Shown in pieces: positions 29,059-37,402 of a DNA stretch of 64,000 nucleotides. The notes below the pieces were generated by a model. It had not been told where the DNA came from. It was given only the letters and a program-made list of their open reading frames with translations, and ran no database searches. The stretch's first letter is position 1, and each line of letters opens with the position of its first letter. Source of the stretch: Ruminococcus sp. GTDB lineage: Bacteria; Bacillota; Clostridia; Oscillospirales; Ruminococcaceae. The stretch lies in NCBI GenBank assembly GCA_015066865.1, contig SVNQ01000004.1, positions 24,669-88,668 on the forward strand, in the 5' to 3' direction. Both the position numbers and the translations under genes were made by a program.

Positions 29059-31266
29059 TTAAGACTGTTCGCTCAGATACAGGGACACTCTCGACTGGAT
29101 CATATCCGCTGCCGTTTCCACGGTGCAATCCCCTGCAAAGAGCATTTCCGTTTCCTCCATCAGGATATTGTAAATGATACGGTCATGGTAATAGCTCGTT
29201 TTGATGCCCTTGATGTACGCCATCAGCTCCGCTATTTCCTCCTGCGTAGCTGCGCCCACATTCACCTCTGTACCGTTGAAATAGGCAGTTGCCATTGTCT
29301 GTTTTGTCGCAAGCTCCATTTTGTTTTCCAGTGTGGGCAGATGAATTGGCATGCCTGAAAGCTTTTTCTGATAGTCCTCTGAAAGCAGATGCTTCATGAA
29401 ATCCCAGACAGCCGCCTGCTGCTTGGACTGTGCGTTCACGGACAGGGTGAAGTCTGTGGAGAAAATACCGCCGTTTCCGTCATCAGTGTTCATCGGATAA
29501 CCAATCAGCGTGAACTTCTCATCGGCAAATGTGGTGCGTGCAAGTGCATGGTAGTCTATGGGATCGTTGAAACTCGTATTGCACAGCAATACCTTGTCAT
29601 CCCGATAACAAAGCTCCGTCAGATTACTTTGGTAACCATCGGGCAGGGACGCAAACAGCTCCAGCATGGCCTTAAATTCGGGGGTGTTGAAATAGCACTC
29701 CGCTTTGTCACGGTTAATATATGTATTTTGCATGCCGTGGAAATAGTTCGAGACTGTGATGTCCCTGTGATACACATTATAAACTTCCATGCCCTCGGGG
29801 AGCGTTTCGGCAAGCTCTTTCAGTTCAGAGGGGGTGATACCCTGTTTCTCTCCCACGTGCGCTGTCTTGGCAGCGCTTGTCAGGACGTAAAAATCCACAC
29901 CGAGCCGCAAAAGCGCATCGCCGCTTTGGTATGCTTCAAAGTAATTCGGGAGGTAATCATCCTTGTTGAAGCTTTCATCCTTTTCCATGATGTCGTACCA
30001 GTCCTCGAACAAACCCTTGTTTGCAAGGCTTTCAAAATTCAGGTTATCGGCGCAGATCATGTCGGCGATCACGCCCGAAAGCATATCCTCCTTGAATTTC
30101 TCCATGCCGCCGCTGGTGTTGTCATAGGGGATCTCATTATATTCCGCATAGTCCTTGATGAAAATGCGGTAATCCGTGCTTGCACGGTTATAGTCCACAA
30201 CCGCCTGCTCAAGCGACCAGCTCAGATCAAGTGTTGCAAGCGTAATGAGCTGAATATTCTCGATTTCCTCAGCAGTTCGCTTGCTGAGCAGCCACAGCTC
30301 ATCCTGATTGTCACCGGTAAAAGGATATGCCAGAAACTGCCCGTTCTCCAGCGCCTCGCAGACGTAGATGCCGTTGCAGAAATCGGAATTTATCCAGCTG
30401 ATAACTTCTTCGGATGTATTCTCCTTCACGCCCCAGAGCATTTCATCATCATAGTAGCAAAAATCATAGCCATTCGTTCCCGTGCATACGCCACGCAGAT
30501 ACTCTGCATAAATGGGTGCCTGAATCTCCTCATAGCTCTTTCCCCTTGCATCCAGACGGATCATCTTATAGATATTCCCCGAAGCATCGCTCCCCTGCAG
30601 GCAGGCACAAGCCGTGCCATCGGCTGCCGTGAACAGGGACTGCACATTCAGTTCCGTGGGAATACGAATGCTGCCATATTTCTGAAATTCGCTGTCATAG
30701 GCATCGAGCACGCTATTGCCGTTGATGTCCTGAAAACTGATGAACCAGTTGCCGTCACTGTCCACAGTGACACGATTGTTCGTAATATTCTCTTCATTCG
30801 CTACGCTTTCGGGGATCTCTATTGTTTCCAGATACTTCATATCCGCATCGTAGATCTCTACGAAACGCATCATATCCGTGGGTTTCCAGTTGGAACCCAC
30901 CCTGTAGTCATTAATGATCACGCCGATCCTGTCATCGGGCAGTGTGACGATCGCATCGGGTCTTACCTGCCGTCCTGCACCGTCTTTCTGATAGGCAAGC
31001 TCCAGTTCCTTTGCTTCTCCTGTATTGGCATCATATTGATAAATCAGAGTGCTGTTCTGGGAATTGTCATAAGTCTGATAAAACACGCTGTTGCCGAAGG
31101 AACACAGGGGAAAGCCCTCCTCCCCCACAAGAACCTGTTCGGAACGGTAGGATTTGGTCAGGTCAACCTCCAGTGTTGCGCCCGTTTTTTCCTTCTGACA
31201 GCCCGTGAACAGGGGCAGTACCATCACAACGGCAAGTGAGATCGCAGCGAGTTTCATGTTATTCAT
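29059..31266 (-). CDS. Two-domain solute-binding lipoprotein, array member 6 (first of second subcluster)
   Basis: 735 residues, lipobox FTGC (Cys23). Propeller-like half with TVDSDGNWFISFQDINGN and GTNGYDFCYYDDEMLWGVKE; binding half with DMICADNLNFESLANKGLFE, GNGGIFSTDFTLSVNAQS and C-terminal RVSLYLSEQS. The ATG at 31266 is nine bases after AAAGG and is preferred over ATG 31275, which abuts it. Unlike its neighbours it is preceded by 174 bases containing a conserved leader RNA with terminator hairpin and a candidate promoter, so it opens a separate transcription unit of four genes. Confidence 0.85.
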   Translation of the reverse strand: MNNMKLAAISLAVVMVLPLFTGCQKEKTGATLEVDLTKSYRSEQVLVGEEGFPLCSFGNSVFYQTYDNSQNSTLIYQYDANTGEAKELELAYQKDGAGRQVRPDAIVTLPDDRIGVIINDYRVGSNWKPTDMMRFVEIYDADMKYLETIEIPESVANEENITNNRVTVDSDGNWFISFQDINGNSVLDAYDSEFQKYGSIRIPTELNVQSLFTAADGTACACLQGSDASGNIYKMIRLDARGKSYEEIQAPIYAEYLRGVCTGTNGYDFCYYDDEMLWGVKENTSEEVISWINSDFCNGIYVCEALENGQFLAYPFTGDNQDELWLLSKRTAEEIENIQLITLATLDLSWSLEQAVVDYNRASTDYRIFIKDYAEYNEIPYDNTSGGMEKFKEDMLSGVIADMICADNLNFESLANKGLFEDWYDIMEKDESFNKDDYLPNYFEAYQSGDALLRLGVDFYVLTSAAKTAHVGEKQGITPSELKELAETLPEGMEVYNVYHRDITVSNYFHGMQNTYINRDKAECYFNTPEFKAMLELFASLPDGYQSNLTELCYRDDKVLLCNTSFNDPIDYHALARTTFADEKFTLIGYPMNTDDGNGGIFSTDFTLSVNAQSKQQAAVWDFMKHLLSEDYQKKLSGMPIHLPTLENKMELATKQTMATAYFNGTEVNVGAATQEEIAELMAYIKGIKTSYYHDRIIYNILMEETEMLFAGDCTVETAADMIQSRVSLYLSEQS

Positions 31267-31294
31267 AAAAATCATCCTTTCTAATCGTCATCAT

Positions 31295-31359
31295 AAAAAA
31301 TGAGTACAGAAATTTACATCTCTGTACTCAATACACATCAGAAGGAAGAATCCTGACAC
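31295..31359 (-). promoter_or_regulatory. Conserved leader RNA with terminator hairpin, copy A
   Basis: Read on the minus strand: a block of about 30 bases beginning GTGTCAGGATTCTTCCTT, then the hairpin GAGTACAGA / TCTGTACTC (31302-31310 with 31321-31329), then six T (31295-31300), ending about 28 bases before the start codon. The same block recurs at 41897-41962. Since the conserved part extends beyond the hairpin and the hairpin sits inside the leader, attenuation is more likely than simple termination of the previous gene. No known riboswitch family recognised. Confidence 0.65.
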
Positions 31360-31361
31360 TT

Positions 31362-31391
31362 TTTATAAAACAAATTGCAACTTCGTTACAA
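31362..31391 (-). promoter_or_regulatory. Candidate promoter for the second subcluster
   Basis: Minus-strand TTGTAA (31386-31391), 18 bases, TATAAA (31362-31367), immediately upstream of leader copy A. Confidence 0.45.
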
Positions 31392-31440
31392 TGTACAATT
31401 ACGCAAAGCTAAACTTGTAGAACATGCCAAACTCTGATTT

Positions 31441-33663
31441 TCAGCTTTGCTCACTCAGATAAATCGAAGCTCTCGACTGGATGGTTTCCGCCGCCTTTTG
31501 AGCAGTCTGATCGCCCGCAAAATACATCCCTGCCTCCTCGTATACAATGTTGTATACTGTACTGTCATAGCGGCTGTTATTGCGTACCGTTTCAATATAC
31601 GCAAGCAGCGTGTCCATTTCTTCCTGCGTGATCGCTCCGAGTCTGAGCGTTTCTTCACCAAGAGGGAACAGCCATTCCTTCTCCTGCATCGCAGAATCCA
31701 TCTGCTTTTGCAGACTGCTGCGCCGCACGGGAAGTGTGAAATACAGGGTATCCTGATACTCCTGCGACAGGAGGAATTTGAAAAAGTCCCAGATTTCCTC
31801 CTTGTACTGCGACTGCGAGGACATGGCAAGGGGTGTATTGGAAACAAATGCTGCGCCGCTGCCGCCGTTTACGGCAGGCTTTCCGAGAAGCGTGATCGCC
31901 TCTCCCCCGAAAACGCCATCCTGCACCAGATGCAGATCGTAGACGGTACGCAGTGCACGGGTATGGAGCAGCGCTGCATCCTCCCGATAGGCAAGTTCCT
32001 CATAGGGATAGCGAATCTGTGACTGCATTTCCTTTTTGGATGGATAGCTGCCGCAAAGCTCCAACATCTGTACAAATTCGGGGGTATCAAAGCGGCAGCT
32101 ACTCTTTTCCTCATCAATAAAGCAGGCAAGCTGTTCCGTGACGAGACTGCGCAGTGCCTCCTCCCGACAGATATTCGGGAACATATCCATTCCCCCGGGC
32201 AGACTCTCTGCAAGCTGCGCATATTCTTCAAAACTCAGCCCCTGCCTGTCCCCCAGATATTTCTTCTTGCCAATGGCTGTGCTGATGCAGAAATCTGGGC
32301 TGATGTGCAAAAGCTTGCCGCCGTATTCCATGGAAGCAAAATAATTCATGTAATACGCATTCATATCAAATTCCTCATCCTGTTCCATAAAGGGATAGAG
32401 ATCCTCAAACAGCCCCTTGTTTGCAAAGCCTGCAAATGGGAGATCGTCGGTGCAGATGATGTCGGCAACCTTGTTTTCCACCATATCCCGTTTGAATTTC
32501 TCCAATCCCTGCTCCCATCCACCGTCCTCATTGTATTTGCTATAGTTCTCGATTACAATACGGATATCCGATCTTTGGCGGTTAAATAGCGAAACGGCTC
32601 TTTCCAGACTGCGGTTTTCGTGAATCGTTGCAAGGGAAATGATCTCCAGAGCCTTCAGCTCCTCCTGCGTTTTTTTACGCAGAATCCATGCGCTCACCAT
32701 GCTTGTTCCGGAATCATATTCCGTCAGAAAGCATCTGCCATCGGGCAGGGCATTGACACCGACAGCTGCCGAAAAGTCGGAATTCACCCAGTCAATGAGT
32801 TTTTCACAGACTTCGTTCTCTGCATCCACACCGTATGCGCCCTTCTCGTCCTGCACCAGAAATTCATACGCACCGTAGCCGCTGCCGATCTGCGCAGGCG
32901 CTGACGGCATTCCCTCGGGCTGCATGCGTGTATAGTTCCATGTGGACTGGTTAATTCTTGCAACCGCCTCACTGCCGCCTGTGTTGTAATACGCATAGAT
33001 CTCGCCGTCGTTTCCGATGATGAGCGAGTGGATCCATGTGCCGATCGAATCCACGCTGCCGATCTTCCCGAAATTCTCATCCAGTACCACAATCGCTGAC
33101 TGCGCATCTGCTGTACGGAGTGCAAAATTGCCTTTTCCATCCCTGAGTATCACCGTGGCTGTCACATCGCTTCCGATGGATGCGGTAAAATCCCGTTCCC
33201 CCGTCCTATTCCAGCTTTCATCATAAAGATGCAGGCTGTAGGCATATTCCCCATCGCTCACGGTATTGCGCAGGGCAATCGCATAACCCTGCTGCATCTG
33301 CATCACGCCGATGGGCTTTTGCTGTTCGGGGTATGTCAGCTCTATCAGCACGCCGCCGCTTTCTGCATCAAAAACAGTGAGCGTATTTTGCATATCCTCG
33401 GTAAAGCTGACAACCGCCGCAAGATTTCCCAGCATGTACGTTTCCGCAAGGTGATGCATCCCCGCAAGCACCTGCTCGGATGCATAGGCGTGCGAGAGGG
33501 TAACGGTCAGACTGCTGCTCTTTTCGGAGTCATTCTGCACGCTTGGCTCCGTGACAGCAGGTTCTCTCGTGGTTGGTACCGGCTGGCGGCAGGATGTGAG
33601 AAATACCGCTGCCAGCACAGCTGCAATGGCAAGGGACACATGTTTCAGAATATTCCTTATCAT
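31441..33663 (-). CDS. Two-domain solute-binding lipoprotein, array member 5 (divergent)
   Basis: 740 residues, lipobox LTSC (Cys25) followed by a Pro/Thr/Glu-rich spacer absent in the other full-length members. The propeller-like half still has the YGAYEFLVQDEKGAYGVDAE and WVNSDF blocks; the binding half is the most diverged of the array (IICTDDLPFAGFANKGLFED, HISPDFCIST) but retains the GNGG-like NGGSGAAF site and ends RASIYLSEQS. AAGGAG is seven bases before the ATG. It is the last gene of the first subcluster, 11 bases after the solo binding protein. Confidence 0.85.
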   Translation of the reverse strand: MIRNILKHVSLAIAAVLAAVFLTSCRQPVPTTREPAVTEPSVQNDSEKSSSLTVTLSHAYASEQVLAGMHHLAETYMLGNLAAVVSFTEDMQNTLTVFDAESGGVLIELTYPEQQKPIGVMQMQQGYAIALRNTVSDGEYAYSLHLYDESWNRTGERDFTASIGSDVTATVILRDGKGNFALRTADAQSAIVVLDENFGKIGSVDSIGTWIHSLIIGNDGEIYAYYNTGGSEAVARINQSTWNYTRMQPEGMPSAPAQIGSGYGAYEFLVQDEKGAYGVDAENEVCEKLIDWVNSDFSAAVGVNALPDGRCFLTEYDSGTSMVSAWILRKKTQEELKALEIISLATIHENRSLERAVSLFNRQRSDIRIVIENYSKYNEDGGWEQGLEKFKRDMVENKVADIICTDDLPFAGFANKGLFEDLYPFMEQDEEFDMNAYYMNYFASMEYGGKLLHISPDFCISTAIGKKKYLGDRQGLSFEEYAQLAESLPGGMDMFPNICREEALRSLVTEQLACFIDEEKSSCRFDTPEFVQMLELCGSYPSKKEMQSQIRYPYEELAYREDAALLHTRALRTVYDLHLVQDGVFGGEAITLLGKPAVNGGSGAAFVSNTPLAMSSQSQYKEEIWDFFKFLLSQEYQDTLYFTLPVRRSSLQKQMDSAMQEKEWLFPLGEETLRLGAITQEEMDTLLAYIETVRNNSRYDSTVYNIVYEEAGMYFAGDQTAQKAAETIQSRASIYLSEQS

Positions 33664-33674
33664 AATTTATCTCC

Positions 33675-35054
33675 TTATGATCTTTCGGCGATGTAAATTG
33701 ATGCACGGCTCTGAATCATATCAGCACATTGCTGTGCGGTGCAGCTGCCGTGAAACAGTCGGTCGATCTCCTCGTTCACGATGTTTTCAAGATCATCATC
33801 AATCAAATCATTCATGGTATCAATGCTTTCGATATAGGCGCAGAGCCTATCATATTCTGCCTGCGTCATATTCCCATGGGAATACTGTTCTTCCTCCGGA
33901 CGGTTCAGCTCCTCCTGTGCAAGGCGTTCAAAAGCAATACGATTGACCGGAAATCCCACATGCCTGTTGTATTTGTTGTACATGTCGCAGCAGAAATCCT
34001 CGTCCATGAGCATTCGGATAAACTCCCATGCACCATCCTGAATTTCCTGTGGTGCGTCCGCACAGATGGCATAGCGATAATAATTCGTATTCAGAAATGC
34101 GCCGTTTCCTTCCTCTGTCGGATACCCGATCAAGGTATAATCTTCTCCGCTGTCACTGCCGACCGCTCTATGGTATGTTTCAAAACCATCCAACATCAAA
34201 GATCTGACAAAATTGGGATTTCTTGAATCCGCTTCTACCGCTTCATATATTACCTTGAAGGAATTGCAGAATTCCAGCATTTCCACAAATTCGGGGGAAT
34301 CAAAGGAACATGTGCCGTTGCTGTAATCAAGGAAAGCCCCCAGATTACTGCGCAGTATCTCCCAGTACACGCCATACTTTGTTGTCTGGTGATTGAACGT
34401 TGCATGATCCGGCATGGCATTCCAGCGTGCCTTCAGCTCTGCAAATGTCCAGCCCTCTTTCTCTCCGACATACTCCGTTTTTCCTATCATACCTTCGATC
34501 CAGTAGAATGTCGGCAGATAACAGAGCTTTCCGTCCGTTTCGCACAGCTCCAGCACATGGGTATCCAGCGTATCACGATTGATCTCTGCATCCCCATCCA
34601 AATAGGGATACAGGTCGATGAATGCACCCTTTTCCTTCAAGATATCAAATTTTCCCTCATCACCAAAAGCTGTATCGGGGACGATATGCACCGTATCCCC
34701 TTTCAGAATATCCATCTGCAATTCGAAATCCGCTTTTGACCACCCACCGGGCAGTAATGCGCCGTCACTGGTATAACTATCCGCATCATCATATTCGTCA
34801 TAGTCCACATATTCGATTTTGTAACCGTTGTCCGCTTCATTGAATGTACGGACAGCGTTGGTGATTTCCTGATTCAGGCTTGTATGCATCGCCATTTTTA
34901 TGACGATCTCCTCCCTCGGCGATTCTGTTTCGGAAATCTCCTCTGTGCCGACAGGATCGCTTGGGGCAGTATCCTCCTGTACAGCAGTTCTGCCGCATCC
35001 GGCACAAAGGAACAGGACGGAAAGGGAAAGCGCCAGATATTTCCTTATTTTCAT
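33675..35054 (-). CDS. Solute-binding lipoprotein without propeller half, array member 4
   Basis: 459 residues with lipobox CAGC (Cys20), a short Thr/Glu/Pro spacer, then directly the family 1 solute-binding domain (VIKMAMHTSLNQEITNAVRT, VDYDEYDD, EGNGAFLNTNYYRYAICADA). This is the classical size for a sugar ABC binding protein and shows that the C-terminal half of the others is a complete module. C-terminus RASIYIAERS is the odd one out. Start at 35054 follows GGAG by eight bases; ATG 35081 lies inside the preceding gene and has no ribosome site. Thirteen bases separate it from member 3. Confidence 0.88.
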   Translation of the reverse strand: MKIRKYLALSLSVLFLCAGCGRTAVQEDTAPSDPVGTEEISETESPREEIVIKMAMHTSLNQEITNAVRTFNEADNGYKIEYVDYDEYDDADSYTSDGALLPGGWSKADFELQMDILKGDTVHIVPDTAFGDEGKFDILKEKGAFIDLYPYLDGDAEINRDTLDTHVLELCETDGKLCYLPTFYWIEGMIGKTEYVGEKEGWTFAELKARWNAMPDHATFNHQTTKYGVYWEILRSNLGAFLDYSNGTCSFDSPEFVEMLEFCNSFKVIYEAVEADSRNPNFVRSLMLDGFETYHRAVGSDSGEDYTLIGYPTEEGNGAFLNTNYYRYAICADAPQEIQDGAWEFIRMLMDEDFCCDMYNKYNRHVGFPVNRIAFERLAQEELNRPEEEQYSHGNMTQAEYDRLCAYIESIDTMNDLIDDDLENIVNEEIDRLFHGSCTAQQCADMIQSRASIYIAERS

Positions 35055-35067
35055 AACATCAACTCCA

Positions 35068-37380
35068 TTAAGACTGCTCACTCAAATAAATACTAACACG
35101 GCTTTGCATCATTTTCGCCGCCTGTTCTGCGGTCTGGTCACCTGCAAGGAACATTTCCGCTTCCTCGGTCAGAATCTGTGTCACGATGGGGTCGGAGTAG
35201 AATGCCGTGTCGATTTGATAGATATACTCGGAAAGCGTTTCCATGCTTTCAGGTGTTGCAGCACCGATGTTCACGTTTTTGCCGTCAAAAATTGTTGTCG
35301 CCATAAACTGCTTTGTACCGAGCGTCAGTTTCTCATCGAGAACCCCCTTGTGGATGGGCAGGGAGGCATTCAGCTTCTTCTGGTATTTCTCCGAGAGCAG
35401 ATATTTCATGAAATCCCAGACTGCGTCCTTTTCCTCCGACTGCGCATTGACACAGAGTGTAAAATCACTCTGGAACACGCCGCCGTTGCCTTCCTTCGCC
35501 GTCGGATAGCCGATGAACGTAACGGGCGTATCACGGAACACCGTGCGTGTCGCTGCATAGTAGTCGATGGGTTGGCTGATGGTCATAAAATTCACAAGCA
35601 AACGGTCTTCCTGATACGCCATTGCATCCTGCAGCGGCGGCTGCTCGCCGATGTAGGAAAATTGCCAAATACCGCTGTATCCGTCCGCAGAATAGGTCTT
35701 GATCAGTTCCAGAAGCTTTACAAAATCAGGCGTGTTGAAATAACACTGCGCCTTGTCACGGTCGATGAAACTGCTCTGTGCAGCGGAAAACCAAAATTCC
35801 ATTGCAAGGTCACGGTTGTAGAAATAGAACGGTTCCATCCCGTCAGACAGCTCCAGCATTTCCGTGAGGGTACGTCCCTGTGTTTCTCCCACATGCTCCG
35901 TTTTTGCAAGGGCTGTGCGGACATGGAAGGAAACACCGAGCTTCTGGAGTTTTCCTTGATACTCCATGCTCTTGAAATAGTTTTCCAGATAATCACTGCG
36001 GTCAAATTCTTCGTCCGCATCCATCAGGTCGTACCAGTCCGCAAAGAGTCCCTTGCTTGAAAGGCTCTCAAAATTCAGCCCGTCCGTACAGACTACATCC
36101 GCAACGATTCCATTCAGCAGATCCTCACGCAGCTTTGCATGCGCAAGCGTCTGATCTTCGGTGGTGTTGTAGCTTGCATAGTCCTCCAGAATAATGCGCA
36201 CGCCGGTTTCCTGCTTGTTATAGGCAATCACGATCTCCTCAAGCGTGTCGTACATCCCGACTGTAGAAAGGGTGATGAGCTGCGTCCCCGCATAGTCCTC
36301 CGGTGTACGCTGTCTTGCCAGATAACAGGCACTTTCAAAGGTGGAGCCGCTGTATGTGAGCGTCTGAATGTAGAAATCACCGTTTTCAAAGGGGGCGTAA
36401 AACCACACACTGCCGACCGGAATATCGGAATTGATAAAGCTCATCACACAGGTGGTGGTATCGCCCTTCATACCGTAGATACCGTAGTCATCGGAGTAGT
36501 AGAAATCATATCCATTTGTGCCTGCACGGAAATATGTTGCACTGTTACCTCGGGGGCTGATGGATTTCGGAATCTCCGTGCAGGTTCTTGCCTTTGCATC
36601 AAGGCGATAAACCTTGTAATAGTCGTTGCTTCCGTTATTCTTGTCATATTTGACAAATTCTGCGTAAACTTCGCCATGCCCACCCTGAAACAGACCTGTC
36701 AGCTGCATCGTGGTCGGGTAGGCGATGTCCCCGTAACGGCTGAAATCCTTGTCAAAACATTCGATCATCTGGATCTGTCTTTCCGCATCCCATTGCAGAA
36801 AATAGTAGTTACCGTTACTATCCACGCTGAAATTACCGCTGTGCAGGAACAGCTCCTTTGCGGCTGCTTCGGGAATTTCAATGGTTTCGGCGTAATTGAG
36901 GTTCTCGTCATAGATCTCAATACAGCGGTATTTCGCCTTGTAGTTGTAATTTCCCATATCCTCGGTAATCATGCAGATCACACCGATCCTACCGTCGGGC
37001 ATTGCCTTGGTGAAAAGTGTTGCGGTATCATTTGCCGCCTTTTCCTGCATGCATTTCGGGGTAAGCTTCCCTGTTTTGCCATTTTCAGCATTGTACCAGA
37101 ACAGGTATGTGCCTTTAATGATTTCCTCCTGTTCCTCACGGAACATGATATTCCCGACAGTGGTAAATCCTCGTTCCCTGAACGGCACATCGGAAATCTC
37201 CTCCAGACGATAGGAATTGTAGAGGATATCCCCCACAATTTTCCCATCCTCGTCAATAATGATTTCGTCCGTTCTTTTGGTTTCGTCGGTATTGCTATTC
37301 AGTTCGCCCTGCTTGCCGCATCCGGTGAGGGCAATTATCATTGCAGCAGAAACTGCAATTGCGGTAAGTTTTCGTTTCAT
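35068..37380 (-). CDS. Two-domain solute-binding lipoprotein, array member 3
   Basis: 770 residues, the longest member, lipobox LTGC (Cys21) followed by an acidic insertion (about 25-50) before the conserved NSYRLEEI start of the propeller-like half. Contains VDSNGNYYFLQWDAERQI, GTNGYDFYYSDDYGIYGMKG and, in the binding half, DVVCTDGLNFESLSSKGLFA and EGNGGVFQSDFTLCVNAQS. Ends RVSIYLSEQS. GGGAG is eight bases before the chosen ATG; the ATG at 37386 would be two bases away. Sixteen bases separate it from member 2. Confidence 0.85.
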   Translation of the reverse strand: MKRKLTAIAVSAAMIIALTGCGKQGELNSNTDETKRTDEIIIDEDGKIVGDILYNSYRLEEISDVPFRERGFTTVGNIMFREEQEEIIKGTYLFWYNAENGKTGKLTPKCMQEKAANDTATLFTKAMPDGRIGVICMITEDMGNYNYKAKYRCIEIYDENLNYAETIEIPEAAAKELFLHSGNFSVDSNGNYYFLQWDAERQIQMIECFDKDFSRYGDIAYPTTMQLTGLFQGGHGEVYAEFVKYDKNNGSNDYYKVYRLDAKARTCTEIPKSISPRGNSATYFRAGTNGYDFYYSDDYGIYGMKGDTTTCVMSFINSDIPVGSVWFYAPFENGDFYIQTLTYSGSTFESACYLARQRTPEDYAGTQLITLSTVGMYDTLEEIVIAYNKQETGVRIILEDYASYNTTEDQTLAHAKLREDLLNGIVADVVCTDGLNFESLSSKGLFADWYDLMDADEEFDRSDYLENYFKSMEYQGKLQKLGVSFHVRTALAKTEHVGETQGRTLTEMLELSDGMEPFYFYNRDLAMEFWFSAAQSSFIDRDKAQCYFNTPDFVKLLELIKTYSADGYSGIWQFSYIGEQPPLQDAMAYQEDRLLVNFMTISQPIDYYAATRTVFRDTPVTFIGYPTAKEGNGGVFQSDFTLCVNAQSEEKDAVWDFMKYLLSEKYQKKLNASLPIHKGVLDEKLTLGTKQFMATTIFDGKNVNIGAATPESMETLSEYIYQIDTAFYSDPIVTQILTEEAEMFLAGDQTAEQAAKMMQSRVSIYLSEQS

Positions 37381-37402
37381 ACGCATTTCTCCCTTTGTTT
37401 AT

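Noticed and set aside
29389..31239. 616-codon open frame on the plus strand
   Set aside because: It is wholly antisense to a convincing lipoprotein gene, lacks domains and a ribosome site, and arises from codon bias of the minus-strand gene. Similar long antisense frames at 5600-6901, 10889-11992, 36139-37509 and 61753-62904 were dropped for the same reason.
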